DNA from: CAVYXF01 sp963772335
GTDB lineage: Bacteria; Pseudomonadota; Alphaproteobacteria; Rhizobiales; Rhodomicrobiaceae
Assembly (NCBI GenBank): GCA_963772335.1
Contig: CAVYXF010000003.1
Location: forward strand, 620,001 to 684,000
DNA length: 64,000 nucleotides
Reading direction: 5' to 3'
In this document: piece by piece, positions 43,860-50,141 of the stretch
Numbering within the stretch: position 1 is the stretch's first letter
Layout of the letters: the number at the start of each line of letters is the position of its first letter
Notes under the pieces: generated by a model
Told to the model about the DNA's origin: nothing
Database searches by the model: none
The model's input: only the letters and a program-made list of their open reading frames with translations
Position numbers and translations under genes: made by a program

Positions 43860-44401
43860 GTGGAGTTGCGCGGGCCCGTACTCGGCATGGCCGTGCTTGC
43901 GGCGGTCGGTATCGCGGGATGCGCGCGCAAGGACACCACCGCCGCCCGGCTTGAAGGTTCCGAGCCGCAGCGCCTATCCTTCGGGGCGCCCAAGGCGTTT
44001 GAGCAGGTTTTCCTCGCCAAAATCAAGCAATGCTGGCTGGACGCGCCGTCCGGCCTGATCGCCGGCTATCGCTACGATCTCACGCCCGGCGTGGTCGACA
44101 CCATCTATGGCGCCACGTCGCTGGACCAGATCACGCTTTACAGCGGCCGGAGTGATGAGGCTTTTATTTTGGATTTCATAAGTTTAATGACAACACCTTG
44201 ATCTCCACGCGCAATCACGGCCTCCCCTCCGCGCTCGCTGTCCAGATGAAGCGCGACGTCGAGAGCTGGCAGTTCGAGCGCCCGGGCTGCGGTGGGTTCG
44301 ATGAGCCGGCAGGCGAAGCGCGAGCGGCACCGGATCCCGGCGCTCCTCTCGGCGCGCCAATTGCGAACGCAGGACCGCCCCGTTCGGGCTGGGGCGGATA
44401 A
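43860..44401 (+). pseudogene. Second tandem lipoprotein gene, frameshifted
   Basis: GTG 43860 begins MELRGPVLGMAVLAAVGIAGC, a short lipoprotein signal with lipobox GIAGC. The domain starts FLAKIKQCWLDAPSGLIAGYRYDL, echoing the preceding lipoprotein. Near 44160-44183, in a T-rich stretch, the frame is lost and an in-frame stop follows at 44201. The homologous continuation (FNDNTLISTRNHGLP, VQMKRDVESWQFERPGC) is in another frame up to 44401. One missing base would rejoin them. The restored protein would be about 180 residues and shares the W...C ending with its neighbour. Confidence 0.7.
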
Positions 44402-44502
44402 AATTTCCGGACGAATCCGGACAAGTTCGGACGCATAGCCGCACGAATTCCGGCCCAATTCTGCGAAGTTCCGCGCAAGTTTGTCCGAAATCCGGCGCGC
44501 AC

Positions 44503-44991
44503 CTAAAACTCGAAGGCGGACTGCCCGGGATGGCTCGCCTTCCGGCTCACCGTCAGATGCTCGGTCGCAAACCCGCCCATCGCCGCTAACCTTTCGCCAA
44601 CCATGCCGCGGTGGCAATCGCGCACGTTACGCTCAAGACACAGGAGGCAGCACGGCTCGCTCCGCGCGAGCGCCATCGCCTCCGCTAACCCGGCCTGCCC
44701 CTCGGCGCCGTCCAGATGCGCGGTGAAGATCTCGCGATAGGCCGCGCGATGCCCGAGCCGCGCCGCCTCGCGCCCCTGCGGCGGATTGCCGAGTGCGCGC
44801 AGATGCGTATAGCCGATGCCATAGGCTTCAACCGCGCGCTTAAGGGCCTCGCGGGAAAAGGCGTCGCGCCGCGAATAGGGGGAATAGCGGATGTCGATCA
44901 GCCGCGTCGCACCCGCCTCCTTCAGCGCCGCGACCAGGCCCTCGACCGAGGCGCCTTCATAGCCGATGGTGAACAGCGTGCTGGATGCCAT
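44503..44991 (-). CDS. DUF488-family protein
   Basis: 162 residues. The family hallmarks are clear: TLFTIGYEGASVEGLVAALKEAG at the N terminus, LIDIRYSPYSRR, then LGNPPQGRE and, near the C terminus, CLLCLERNVRDCHRGMVGERLA with the conserved Cys-x-Glu and Cys-His-Arg. The conserved cysteines suggest a redox, metal or nucleic-acid-related role, but no member has a well-defined activity that I can cite. It is the neighbour of sciP, on the same strand, with 240 bp between. Confidence 0.9.
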   Translation of the reverse strand: MASSTLFTIGYEGASVEGLVAALKEAGATRLIDIRYSPYSRRDAFSREALKRAVEAYGIGYTHLRALGNPPQGREAARLGHRAAYREIFTAHLDGAEGQAGLAEAMALARSEPCCLLCLERNVRDCHRGMVGERLAAMGGFATEHLTVSRKASHPGQSAFEF

Positions 44992-45231
44992 TGGGCGAGG
45001 CTAGACCATCAGTGCTCGATATTAAAGCGCAGAGTGCCTGCCCGCTCCCACTGGCGAGTCCCGGCGCAAGCGGGCAGGAGCGCGCTCGCCTCGCGGGGGC
45101 GAAATCCCCACGAAAGCGCGTTCCCGTAAGCCCTGGCATCCTGTGGAAAGCTGGATCCCCGTTTACACGCGGTATTTCGGCTGAGCCTGCGGCGAGCGAA
45201 GACTGAGCCGAAAGCTCAGCAGCCGCGAGCC

Positions 45232-45507
45232 TTAAACCCGGTAATCCTGGATGCGGGTAGCGCGCAGGCCCGGCAGGCCATGGCGCTCGATCGAGCGCTG
45301 CCAACTGAGGAATTCATCGACCGTGAGCCGATAGCGGCGGCAGGCCTCTTCGAGGCTGAGCAGCCCGCCGCGCACGGCGGCGACAACCTCGGCTTTGCGC
45401 CGGATCACCCACCTCTTGGTGGAGGTAGGCGGCAGATCGGCGATGGTGAGCGGTCCGCCGTCGGGACCCACCACGTATCGCACGCGGGGACGGAACTGTT
45501 CGGTCAT
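45232..45507 (-). CDS. sciP: CtrA inhibitor SciP (DUF1153)
   Basis: 91 residues. MTEQFRPRVRYVVGPDG, then PLTIADLPPTSTKRWVIRRKAEVVAAV, RGGLLSLEEACRRYRLTVDEFLSWQ and ERHGLPGLRAT make up the full DUF1153 signature, a helix-turn-helix protein. In Caulobacter SciP binds CtrA and blocks transcription from CtrA-dependent promoters in G1. Its presence near ctrA and chpT completes a cell-cycle block. ATG 45507 is chosen from the family N terminus; ATG 45510 directly before it would add one Met. A broken duplicate of its first 80 bp lies at 53799-53880. Confidence 0.95.
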   Translation of the reverse strand: MTEQFRPRVRYVVGPDGGPLTIADLPPTSTKRWVIRRKAEVVAAVRGGLLSLEEACRRYRLTVDEFLSWQRSIERHGLPGLRATRIQDYRV

Positions 45508-45765
45508 CATACTCTCGGAACGCCACAAGACCACTTCAAGCAACTTAAACGAGGTCGCTTAATTTTGGCTTAAGCGTCGAGGTTAATGAAATTGGAACGC
45601 TGCAACTATAAGAAGATCTACAGACTTAAGCACAACTACTAGTGGATGATCTGTTTTGAGACGTGACTGTACTGCCGCAGGAATATTTAGAGATGAGAGC
45701 GCCGCATTCGCTTGCGCCAGGAATACGGCTTCCGACTTTGACGCGGGCACGGCCTGGCAGCGATA

Positions 45766-46308
45766 GGCCAGGCTGTGTGAAAATCCGGCTGGTGCTATGA
45801 TTTTCCGCTGAATTGGCGGGGGCAGAGCAATGGCGAGGTTCATCGAGGGCGTTGATCGCGGCCAGAGCACGTTGTTTCCGGCCGCGCTCGATGACTACAT
45901 CGGCGATGACAATCCTGTTCGGGCGATTGATGTGTTCGTCGATGGCCTGGATCTGACGGCACTCTCGTTCGTCGGTGTGCAGCCGCTGGCGCTCGGACGG
46001 CCAGCGTACCGTCCAGCGACGATGCTCAAAATCTACATTTACGGCTATCTGAACCGCGTGCAATCGAGCCGCCACCTGGAGCGGGAGTGTCAGCGCAATA
46101 TCGAGCTCATCTGGTTGACGGGACGCCTCGTGCCGGACTTCAAGACGATCGCGGATTTCCGCAAGGACAATGGCGGGGCCATCGCCAAGGTGTGCCGCGA
46201 ATTCGTTATGCTGTGCCGCAAGCTGGGACTGCTCGGTGCGGCCAGCGTCGCCATCGACGGATCGAAGTTCAAGGCGGTCAACGCGCGGATTCTCACACAG
46301 TCTGGGCC
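45766..46308. mobile_element. Internally deleted IS1182-type element with both ends
   Basis: GGCCAGGCTGTGTGAAAAT at 45766-45784 and ATTCTCACACAGTCTGGGCC at 46289-46308 are imperfect inverted repeats of each other. Between them lies only the front of an IS1182-like transposase, whose frame runs straight into the right end. The element is about 540 bp instead of the usual 1.5-2 kb. It would be non-autonomous but could still be moved by an intact relative. The left end touches a small palindrome (GCCTGGC at 45752 and GCCAGGC at 45767), the kind of site IS1182 relatives favour. Confidence 0.75.
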
Positions 46309-46330
46309 ACAAGCCGGTCATCCGCAATAA
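45830..46330 (+). pseudogene. IS1182-family transposase, N-terminal fragment
   Basis: The frame from ATG 45830 encodes MARFIEGVDRGQSTLFPAAL, DDNPVRAIDVFVDGLDL, GRPAYRPATMLKIYIYGYLNRVQSSR, then DFKTIADFRKDNG and ASVAIDGSKFKAVNAR, typical of the front third of IS1182-type transposases including the first DDE aspartate (AIDGSKF). Directly after VNAR the sequence enters the right inverted repeat and ends at an in-frame stop at 46330. The rest of the catalytic core is missing, so no active transposase can be made. Confidence 0.9.
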
Positions 46331-46666
46331 TCAGACGACAAGCCGGTTGCGACTGAGCTCAGACATCGCGTGCTGCTTGGTGAGCCCCCCGTCGGGCTCC
46401 CGCTGTGTACGGCGGCTCGTCTCCTAAGCGCCAATGGTCCGTGCAAAGGTGGAGGCCGGCAGGCGCCTTCGCTCGGAAGAGCACAGTTATTTCCCTGCCA
46501 GCGATCTGCTTTTTCAGCTGTAAATGTTCAGTCCACCGGGCGCGGAAAGACGCGCGATACGTCATTGATGTCGCGATACGCAGTTTCACGTATAAAAATG
46601 ATTGATCAAAATCAACTTAATGGCTGCTCGTTACATAGCTGACTCCTATCGTTGTGGAGCGGAAAA
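46331..46666. other. Intergenic accessory DNA after the IS remnant
   Basis: 336 bases with no supported gene; open frames here lack a ribosome-binding site and family signature. The right half (46500-46650) is AT-richer than the rest of the window, which fits acquired or decaying DNA. It must contain the promoter of the TusA-like gene at 46667. Confidence 0.4.
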
Positions 46667-46910
46667 ATGAGAAAATACTTTATAGATCTACTGGATTTTG
46701 GGGAGACATTTCCCGTTCTCATTTTTCACCGCAGGTTAGCGGATTTCACCGCCGGGCAGATCATCGAAGTGCTGGTGAATTCGCCAAGCGCTTACACCGA
46801 ATTAAAGCGTTATTGCGGTGATTGGGGGGCATTTACTGCTCAGCACCGAAAAGGCGGCCAACGCCCCTTACCTCTGCATCGCTCAAAAGCGCGCAGGCGG
46901 GGGGCATTGA
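46667..46910 (+). pseudogene. TusA/SirA-like small protein without the catalytic cysteine, frameshifted
   Basis: ATG 46667 gives MRKYFIDLLDFGETFPVLIFHRRLADFTAGQIIEVLVNSPSAYTELKRYC (50 residues; only its pattern matters). This follows the TusA layout: first strand, xxPVLxxxRxLxxxxxGxxxEVL, SxxxxxxxxxYC. The invariant Cys of the CPxP sulfur-transfer site is replaced by Thr-Phe (GETFPVL). At about 46817 one extra G shifts the frame; in the other frame the family's end continues as VIGGHLLLSTEKAANAPYL to a TGA at 46908. The repaired protein would be about 80 residues, normal for TusA. Codon use and base composition suggest an accessory gene. As written, translation continues in a Arg-rich wrong frame to 47113. 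Confidence 0.65.
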
Positions 46911-46994
46911 CTGCGCTCAGCGCGAGCGGGTTGGCCGGTTCTTGCCCTTCCCGCAGGGCCGCCGATCGCTCGCGTTTCTCTCGGACAAAGCCGG

Positions 46995-47279
46995 TTAAGG
47001 CTGCAGGCTCTGGTTCTGATCGATTTTGCAGCCAAGCCGCCGCAGAAAAGCGATTGCCTCCGGCGCAATGCTCTCCAGCTCTGTTGGGGCTGTCGCAGTC
47101 TCATATCTCTTAATGGCGAAGCGCTCCGCTAGCGACAGGCGCATGAACCAACGATGTCGCACCTGGGCAAGGTCGACTTCAAAAATGTCCCCTTCGGCCG
47201 CCTCGATCGCGGTCTGCAGCTCTGGTATAGCCTTGGCGTAGGCCTTCAAGACAACCGGTTTGTGATCACTTCCCACCAT
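46995..47279 (-). CDS. Hypothetical protein, 94 residues
   Basis: ATG 47279 has a strong GGAGGG ribosome-binding site five bases upstream. The protein starts MVGSDHKPVVLKAYAKAIPEL and has a mixed helical, charged composition with RHRWFMRLSLAERFAIKRYE in the middle. No membrane segment, signal peptide or recognised domain is visible. The longer open frame upstream of the ATG (to 47672) is unlikely to be coding. It lies in the accessory stretch between the IS remnant and the chemotaxis fusion. Function unknown. Confidence 0.6.
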   Translation of the reverse strand: MVGSDHKPVVLKAYAKAIPELQTAIEAAEGDIFEVDLAQVRHRWFMRLSLAERFAIKRYETATAPTELESIAPEAIAFLRRLGCKIDQNQSLQP

Positions 47280-47524
47280 TAAGCCCTCCAAAATCCATCT
47301 TCTCGTACGCGGGGGATGTTTAGATGCCCAGCGCGACAACGCGGCGCGCGGGCAGACCAGTTCCCGAGCTAAGTAGTCGTACGTAGCAATTTGAAAGCTG
47401 GCGTGTGCCGATTGCGGGATTTTCGCAGATGACGAGCAGCGGCGCGCCGATGAAGAGATCAGCCTCGTCCCGCCCTTCGCCTCCGAGCGGAGGCTTGTAG
47501 ACCAATTTGAGACTAGGGGCGAAC

Positions 47525-47833
47525 CTACCGCAGCTTGGAACGCCGCGCGTGGAACCATTGTGGTGCATGTCCCCCTACACTCGCCTGGGCCAGCGGCTTG
47601 TTGTCCTCCCACGTGAGCGCTGCGAGAAGCGCAGCCGACAGGTCGATTTTGCTTCGAGCCGCTTGCAAGCACGTTGAGGTGTGGTCAAGACCTTTGCGAC
47701 TTGAAGCAAGACGGTCAAATGATTGTGTAATTCTTGCACGCGTGACCTTCGCCAGCTCAACTGTGCGACGTGATTGCTCGAGCATGGGTTCAGCGGGCTC
47801 ATCCTCAACGATAACAACTTTCAGGGATTCCAT
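47525..47833 (-). CDS. Hypothetical protein, 102 residues
   Basis: ATG 47833 follows a GAGAGGT ribosome-binding site at good distance. The product starts MESLKVVIVEDEPAEPMLEQS. The opening IVEDE recalls the first strand of a receiver domain but nothing else of that fold follows; the rest is a helical, Arg-rich segment and a basic tail. It may be a small standalone protein or the remnant of a longer one. Evidence is the start context and length only. Confidence 0.4.
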   Translation of the reverse strand: MESLKVVIVEDEPAEPMLEQSRRTVELAKVTRARITQSFDRLASSRKGLDHTSTCLQAARSKIDLSAALLAALTWEDNKPLAQASVGGHAPQWFHARRSKLR

Positions 47834-48082
47834 GCAGACCTCTCACGCCTTTACTCGATATGCTGGAGGTGCCCGACATCTAACGCGCTGAGAATACGCG
47901 GCGCTACGTACCGCTTTGATCCGCCAGGACGCCTGCTCCTTGACTTGCAACTTGCGCATGCATTTCTCTCACCACAAGTTCGCATTTCGGCCTGGGGATA
48001 AGACGGATAAAATTTCTGAGGGGGCCATGGAATGACCAGAGCGGGATGAATTTAGCTTCGTACAGTCGACGTGCAGCGGTCG

Positions 48083-48155
48083 CATCCGGTCCCCTCTGCC
48101 AGGGGGAGAGGGACAGCCCCCACCCTCTCCCCCTGGGAGGGGGTGGGGGTGAAGA
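48083..48155. repeat. C/G-rich palindromic extragenic repeat
   Basis: Pairs of complementary tracts of the form CCCTCTCCCC / GGGGAGAGGG flank short spacers here (for example CAGGGGGAGAGGG against CCCTCTCCCCCTG). Such sequences are a frequent extragenic repeat in GC-rich proteobacteria. They can fold into a strong stem in RNA or DNA. No gene crosses it. Confidence 0.6.
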
Positions 48156-48282
48156 TCTCACCATTCTCCCGGCGGCGGCTTTGGGCGAAAGCAACCGTGG
48201 AGGCTCCGAGATTTAGACGACGGCCTGATGAGCCAGGCTTGCGGCCAGCGGCGGCGCAGTGCTGAACCGCCGGCGCAAGCCT

Positions 48283-48375
48283 AGAGCGCTGGACGCTCCG
48301 CTGAACGCGGAGCTGCGCTCTAAGTCTTTGTTTGTCGACCGGATTATCTGAAAAGTGCGTACACTTTTCGGTCCG
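48283..48375. repeat. Two-part extragenic palindrome of Hyphomicrobiales type
   Basis: Part one: AGAGCGC (48283-48289) pairs with GCGCTCT (48315-48321), and inside it GCTCCGC pairs with GCGGAGC. Part two: GAAAAGTG (48350-48357) pairs with CACTTTTC (48362-48369) around a CGTA loop, with GACCG / CGGTC arms outside. The arrangement (hairpin, TCTTTGTTTGTCG spacer, AAAAGTG-CACTTTT hairpin) recalls the RIME/Bru-RS class of repeats found many times in Rhizobiales genomes. Confidence 0.65.
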
Positions 48376-48393
48376 ATGCACTAGAACCCGGCG

Positions 48394-48510
48394 CTACTTG
48401 CCGGGCTTCGACTTTGATTTGTCCGAAAATGAAGAGGTTGCAGAGGGTTTCGGCTTTTCGGCCTTCGGTTTCTTGGGTTCACGGCCGCTTCGTTGTTGGC
48501 CTTTGGCCAT
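48394..48510 (-). CDS. Very small basic protein of Hyphomicrobiales type
   Basis: 38 residues, MAKGQQRSGREPKKPKAEK followed by a Ser/Lys-rich tail ending SKSKPGK. A GGAG ribosome-binding site sits seven bases before ATG 48510. Many Hyphomicrobiales encode short proteins opening MAKGQxRSxREPKKPK, so this looks like a real gene despite its size. It is very basic and probably disordered; a nucleic-acid or ribosome association is a guess. Confidence 0.7.
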   Translation of the reverse strand: MAKGQQRSGREPKKPKAEKPKPSATSSFSDKSKSKPGK

Positions 48511-48594
48511 TGCTGTCTCCTGAATGCGGGGGCGTTGCTGCCCGCGTTAGACGCCCTCATCGGGCTGATACTTCATTGCATTATATCAGGGATA

Positions 48595-48747
48595 ATGAAA
48601 GATGTGGTGGGGGCAAGATCGGCAAGTGCGGTACGCTTGCATGTATCGGGCACGCGCTCGTTTGAAATTCGGCGCACGGACGAAATAGCCGGCGTGAACA
48701 AGCCTGCGAGAGCAGATCGTAAGCGAGGAGGACAACGGAAGCGCTAA
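48595..48747 (+). CDS. Possible small basic protein, 50 residues
   Basis: ATG 48595 is preceded by CAGGGATA, a modest ribosome-binding site. The product starts MKDVVGARSASAVRLHVSG and ends in a strongly basic tail (RADRKRGGQRKR). No family is recognised. Support is limited to start context and lack of a competing gene; it may be chance. Confidence 0.3.
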   Translation: MKDVVGARSASAVRLHVSGTRSFEIRRTDEIAGVNKPARADRKRGGQRKR

Positions 48748-48793
48748 GCCTTGCGCGGCGATGATCCACTGACCGCTTCGAGCAGAAGTTCTA

Positions 48794-48964
48794 TCAGCGC
48801 TCGACATCTCTTGCCAAACGAAGGGCGCGTAACCGTTCGGTTTTGGCAATAGCGGCCTCTCTCTCGTTTTCGACCTCGCGCAGCGCCCGCGCTGCGTCCC
48901 GTGCACGCTCTTCCCGTATCGCAGGCCTAATCGCACGTTCTTGAGTATCTCTAACGTCTGTCAT
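48794..48964 (-). CDS. Small highly charged helical protein, 56 residues
   Basis: ATG 48964 has GAGGAC upstream. The product, MTDVRDTQERAIRPAIREER then ARDAARALREVENEREAAIA and KTERLRALRLARDVER, is one long amphipathic, strongly charged helix. Short proteins of the form MTDVRD...KTxRLRALRLA are common in Hyphomicrobiales and are annotated only as hypothetical. Probably cytoplasmic. Function unknown. Confidence 0.65.
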   Translation of the reverse strand: MTDVRDTQERAIRPAIREERARDAARALREVENEREAAIAKTERLRALRLARDVER

Positions 48965-49030
48965 TTGATGTCCTCACTTTGAAAGAGCGTGCCTCGCCGT
49001 CAGCGAAGCACATGCACCGGACAAGCGACC

Positions 49031-49222
49031 CTATTGCAGCTGATTTTCCCAGACGATGCGTTCAAAATTTTCGTTGACGCATTTGATGCGATATTGTGGG
49101 CTATCGCCGCCGCCCGCGGGCAGCAATCGTACGACTTTGCATTTACCAGAGCGAGCGTAGTCGCCTCGGCGATGCGGCGTGAACTCGAGGATCTGCCCTA
49201 TTCTAAATTTGTGCTCTGGCAT
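49031..49222 (-). CDS. Small hypothetical protein with SH3-like sequence, 63 residues
   Basis: ATG 49222 with GAGAG upstream. MPEHKFRIGQILEFTPHRRG, then KCKVVRLLPAGGGDSPQYRI and KCVNENFERIVWENQL, read as a compact all-beta domain: RIGQ.LEF.P, KVVRLLP, YRIKCVNENFERIV.E. The pattern is typical of small conserved Hyphomicrobiales proteins resembling SH3/KOW-like folds. It is divergent from the gene at 49270. No activity can be inferred. Confidence 0.7.
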   Translation of the reverse strand: MPEHKFRIGQILEFTPHRRGDYARSGKCKVVRLLPAGGGDSPQYRIKCVNENFERIVWENQLQ

Positions 49223-49269
49223 CGTGTTTCTCTCCGTAAAGGGTGCTAAGCATACCAATGCACTATCGC

Positions 49270-49446
49270 ATGACCGCTCTCGAACGTGCCTTTCAGATGG
49301 CTCGATCTGGCGAATACGCCTCGATTGCCGAGATCAAGAAGCAATTGCAGGCCGAAGGCTTTTCTGCCGCGCAAGTGACTGGACGGGTGCTATCACGGCA
49401 ATTGCGCGAGCTGATCAAGGTGGCGCAAAAGACCGGGACGACATAG
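49270..49446 (+). CDS. Small helical hypothetical protein, 58 residues
   Basis: ATG 49270 is preferred over 49243 and 49258 because the conserved-looking part begins MTALERAFQMARSGEYASIAE. The rest, IKKQLQAEGFSAAQVTGRVL followed by SRQLRELIKVAQKTGTT, is a small helical bundle. Proteins with this MTALERAF...LSRQLR pattern recur in Hyphomicrobiales genomes as hypothetical proteins. Divergent from 49031-49222 with about 47 bp between starts. Confidence 0.65.
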   Translation: MTALERAFQMARSGEYASIAEIKKQLQAEGFSAAQVTGRVLSRQLRELIKVAQKTGTT

Positions 49447-50141
49447 GCGCCTTCGGCCCAGGATAGTTCGATGCCGCGAAGCCAAAGTTCATCTCCCCAT
49501 ATGAAAATGCGATTGGAGTCGTGAGGGATTGCTCGAACCCTGCGCGGGCGAAGTCGTGCCATCTCGGCAGCGGCTGGTGAGAGCCTTGACGCGTGGCCAT
49601 CAGCGGCCGTCGCGGTGAGGGTTTGCTGGGCGATATCATTCGGCCAAATGGCTTCCGGGCCATCCATGAGAGCCGTTAGCGGGGTCCTGGCGCTGTCCTG
49701 CGCGCGTCTTCGGCAGCGCGGCGTGTAAGATCATCCTTTGGCGATCGGCATTCACCGCTGAACGACGGCTGATTCCTTCTGCAGCTAAAAATCAGTCGCC
49801 TAGCGATCGAACGGCGTTTGATGGGCTTTCGTTGAACCGACATAGCTCCCCGAGGTGTTGTCCGGCGGGAGCGGAAGTCGGCACTCTCAGTCGGCGCAGG
49901 CCACAGATCGGGGATGCCAATGGTAAAGCATAACATGGGGAACCTGTATGAGCCAGTTCACACTTCCTGGGCTGCTTTCCTCCCACCTATGCCGTAGATC
50001 CCGGCGCACGGCGCCGCCCTCGCCGCCTGAGCAACCACGAGAGGCTGCCGTGTAACCGACCGACGATAACGCCCACCCGCTCGGGAACCTTTCCGTCTCT
50101 CGTGGGCTATCCCGCTACGCGCTGCTAGGTTAATCTGGAGT
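49447..50141. other. Long intergenic stretch before the CheB-CheR fusion
   Basis: 695 bases without a firm gene. One minus-strand frame from ATG 49667 (MDGPEAIWPNDIAQQTLTAT) looks less random than expected but overlaps the 3' half of the gene at 49270, has no ribosome-binding site and ends without a domain; it may be a remnant. Another minus-strand frame from ATG 49843 (MSVQRKPIKRRSIARR) has GGGGAG close upstream but is Arg-rich and unsupported. The chemotaxis gene's promoter should lie at the right end. Confidence 0.4.

Larger units (their letters stand above)
47834..48393. other. Intergenic accessory region rich in palindromes
   Basis: 560 bases without a supported gene. The inverted-repeat structures at 48083-48155 and 48283-48375 occupy much of the right half. 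The left half shows no gene signature on either strand. Confidence 0.5.

Noticed and set aside
47320..47568. 82-residue minus-strand frame between two small genes
   Set aside because: No ribosome-binding site, no conserved pattern, and it overlaps the 47525-47833 gene.
49676..49936. Arg-rich minus-strand frame before the CheB-CheR gene
   Set aside because: One possible start has a GGGGAG upstream, but the product is low complexity and unsupported; kept only as a remark on the intergenic region.
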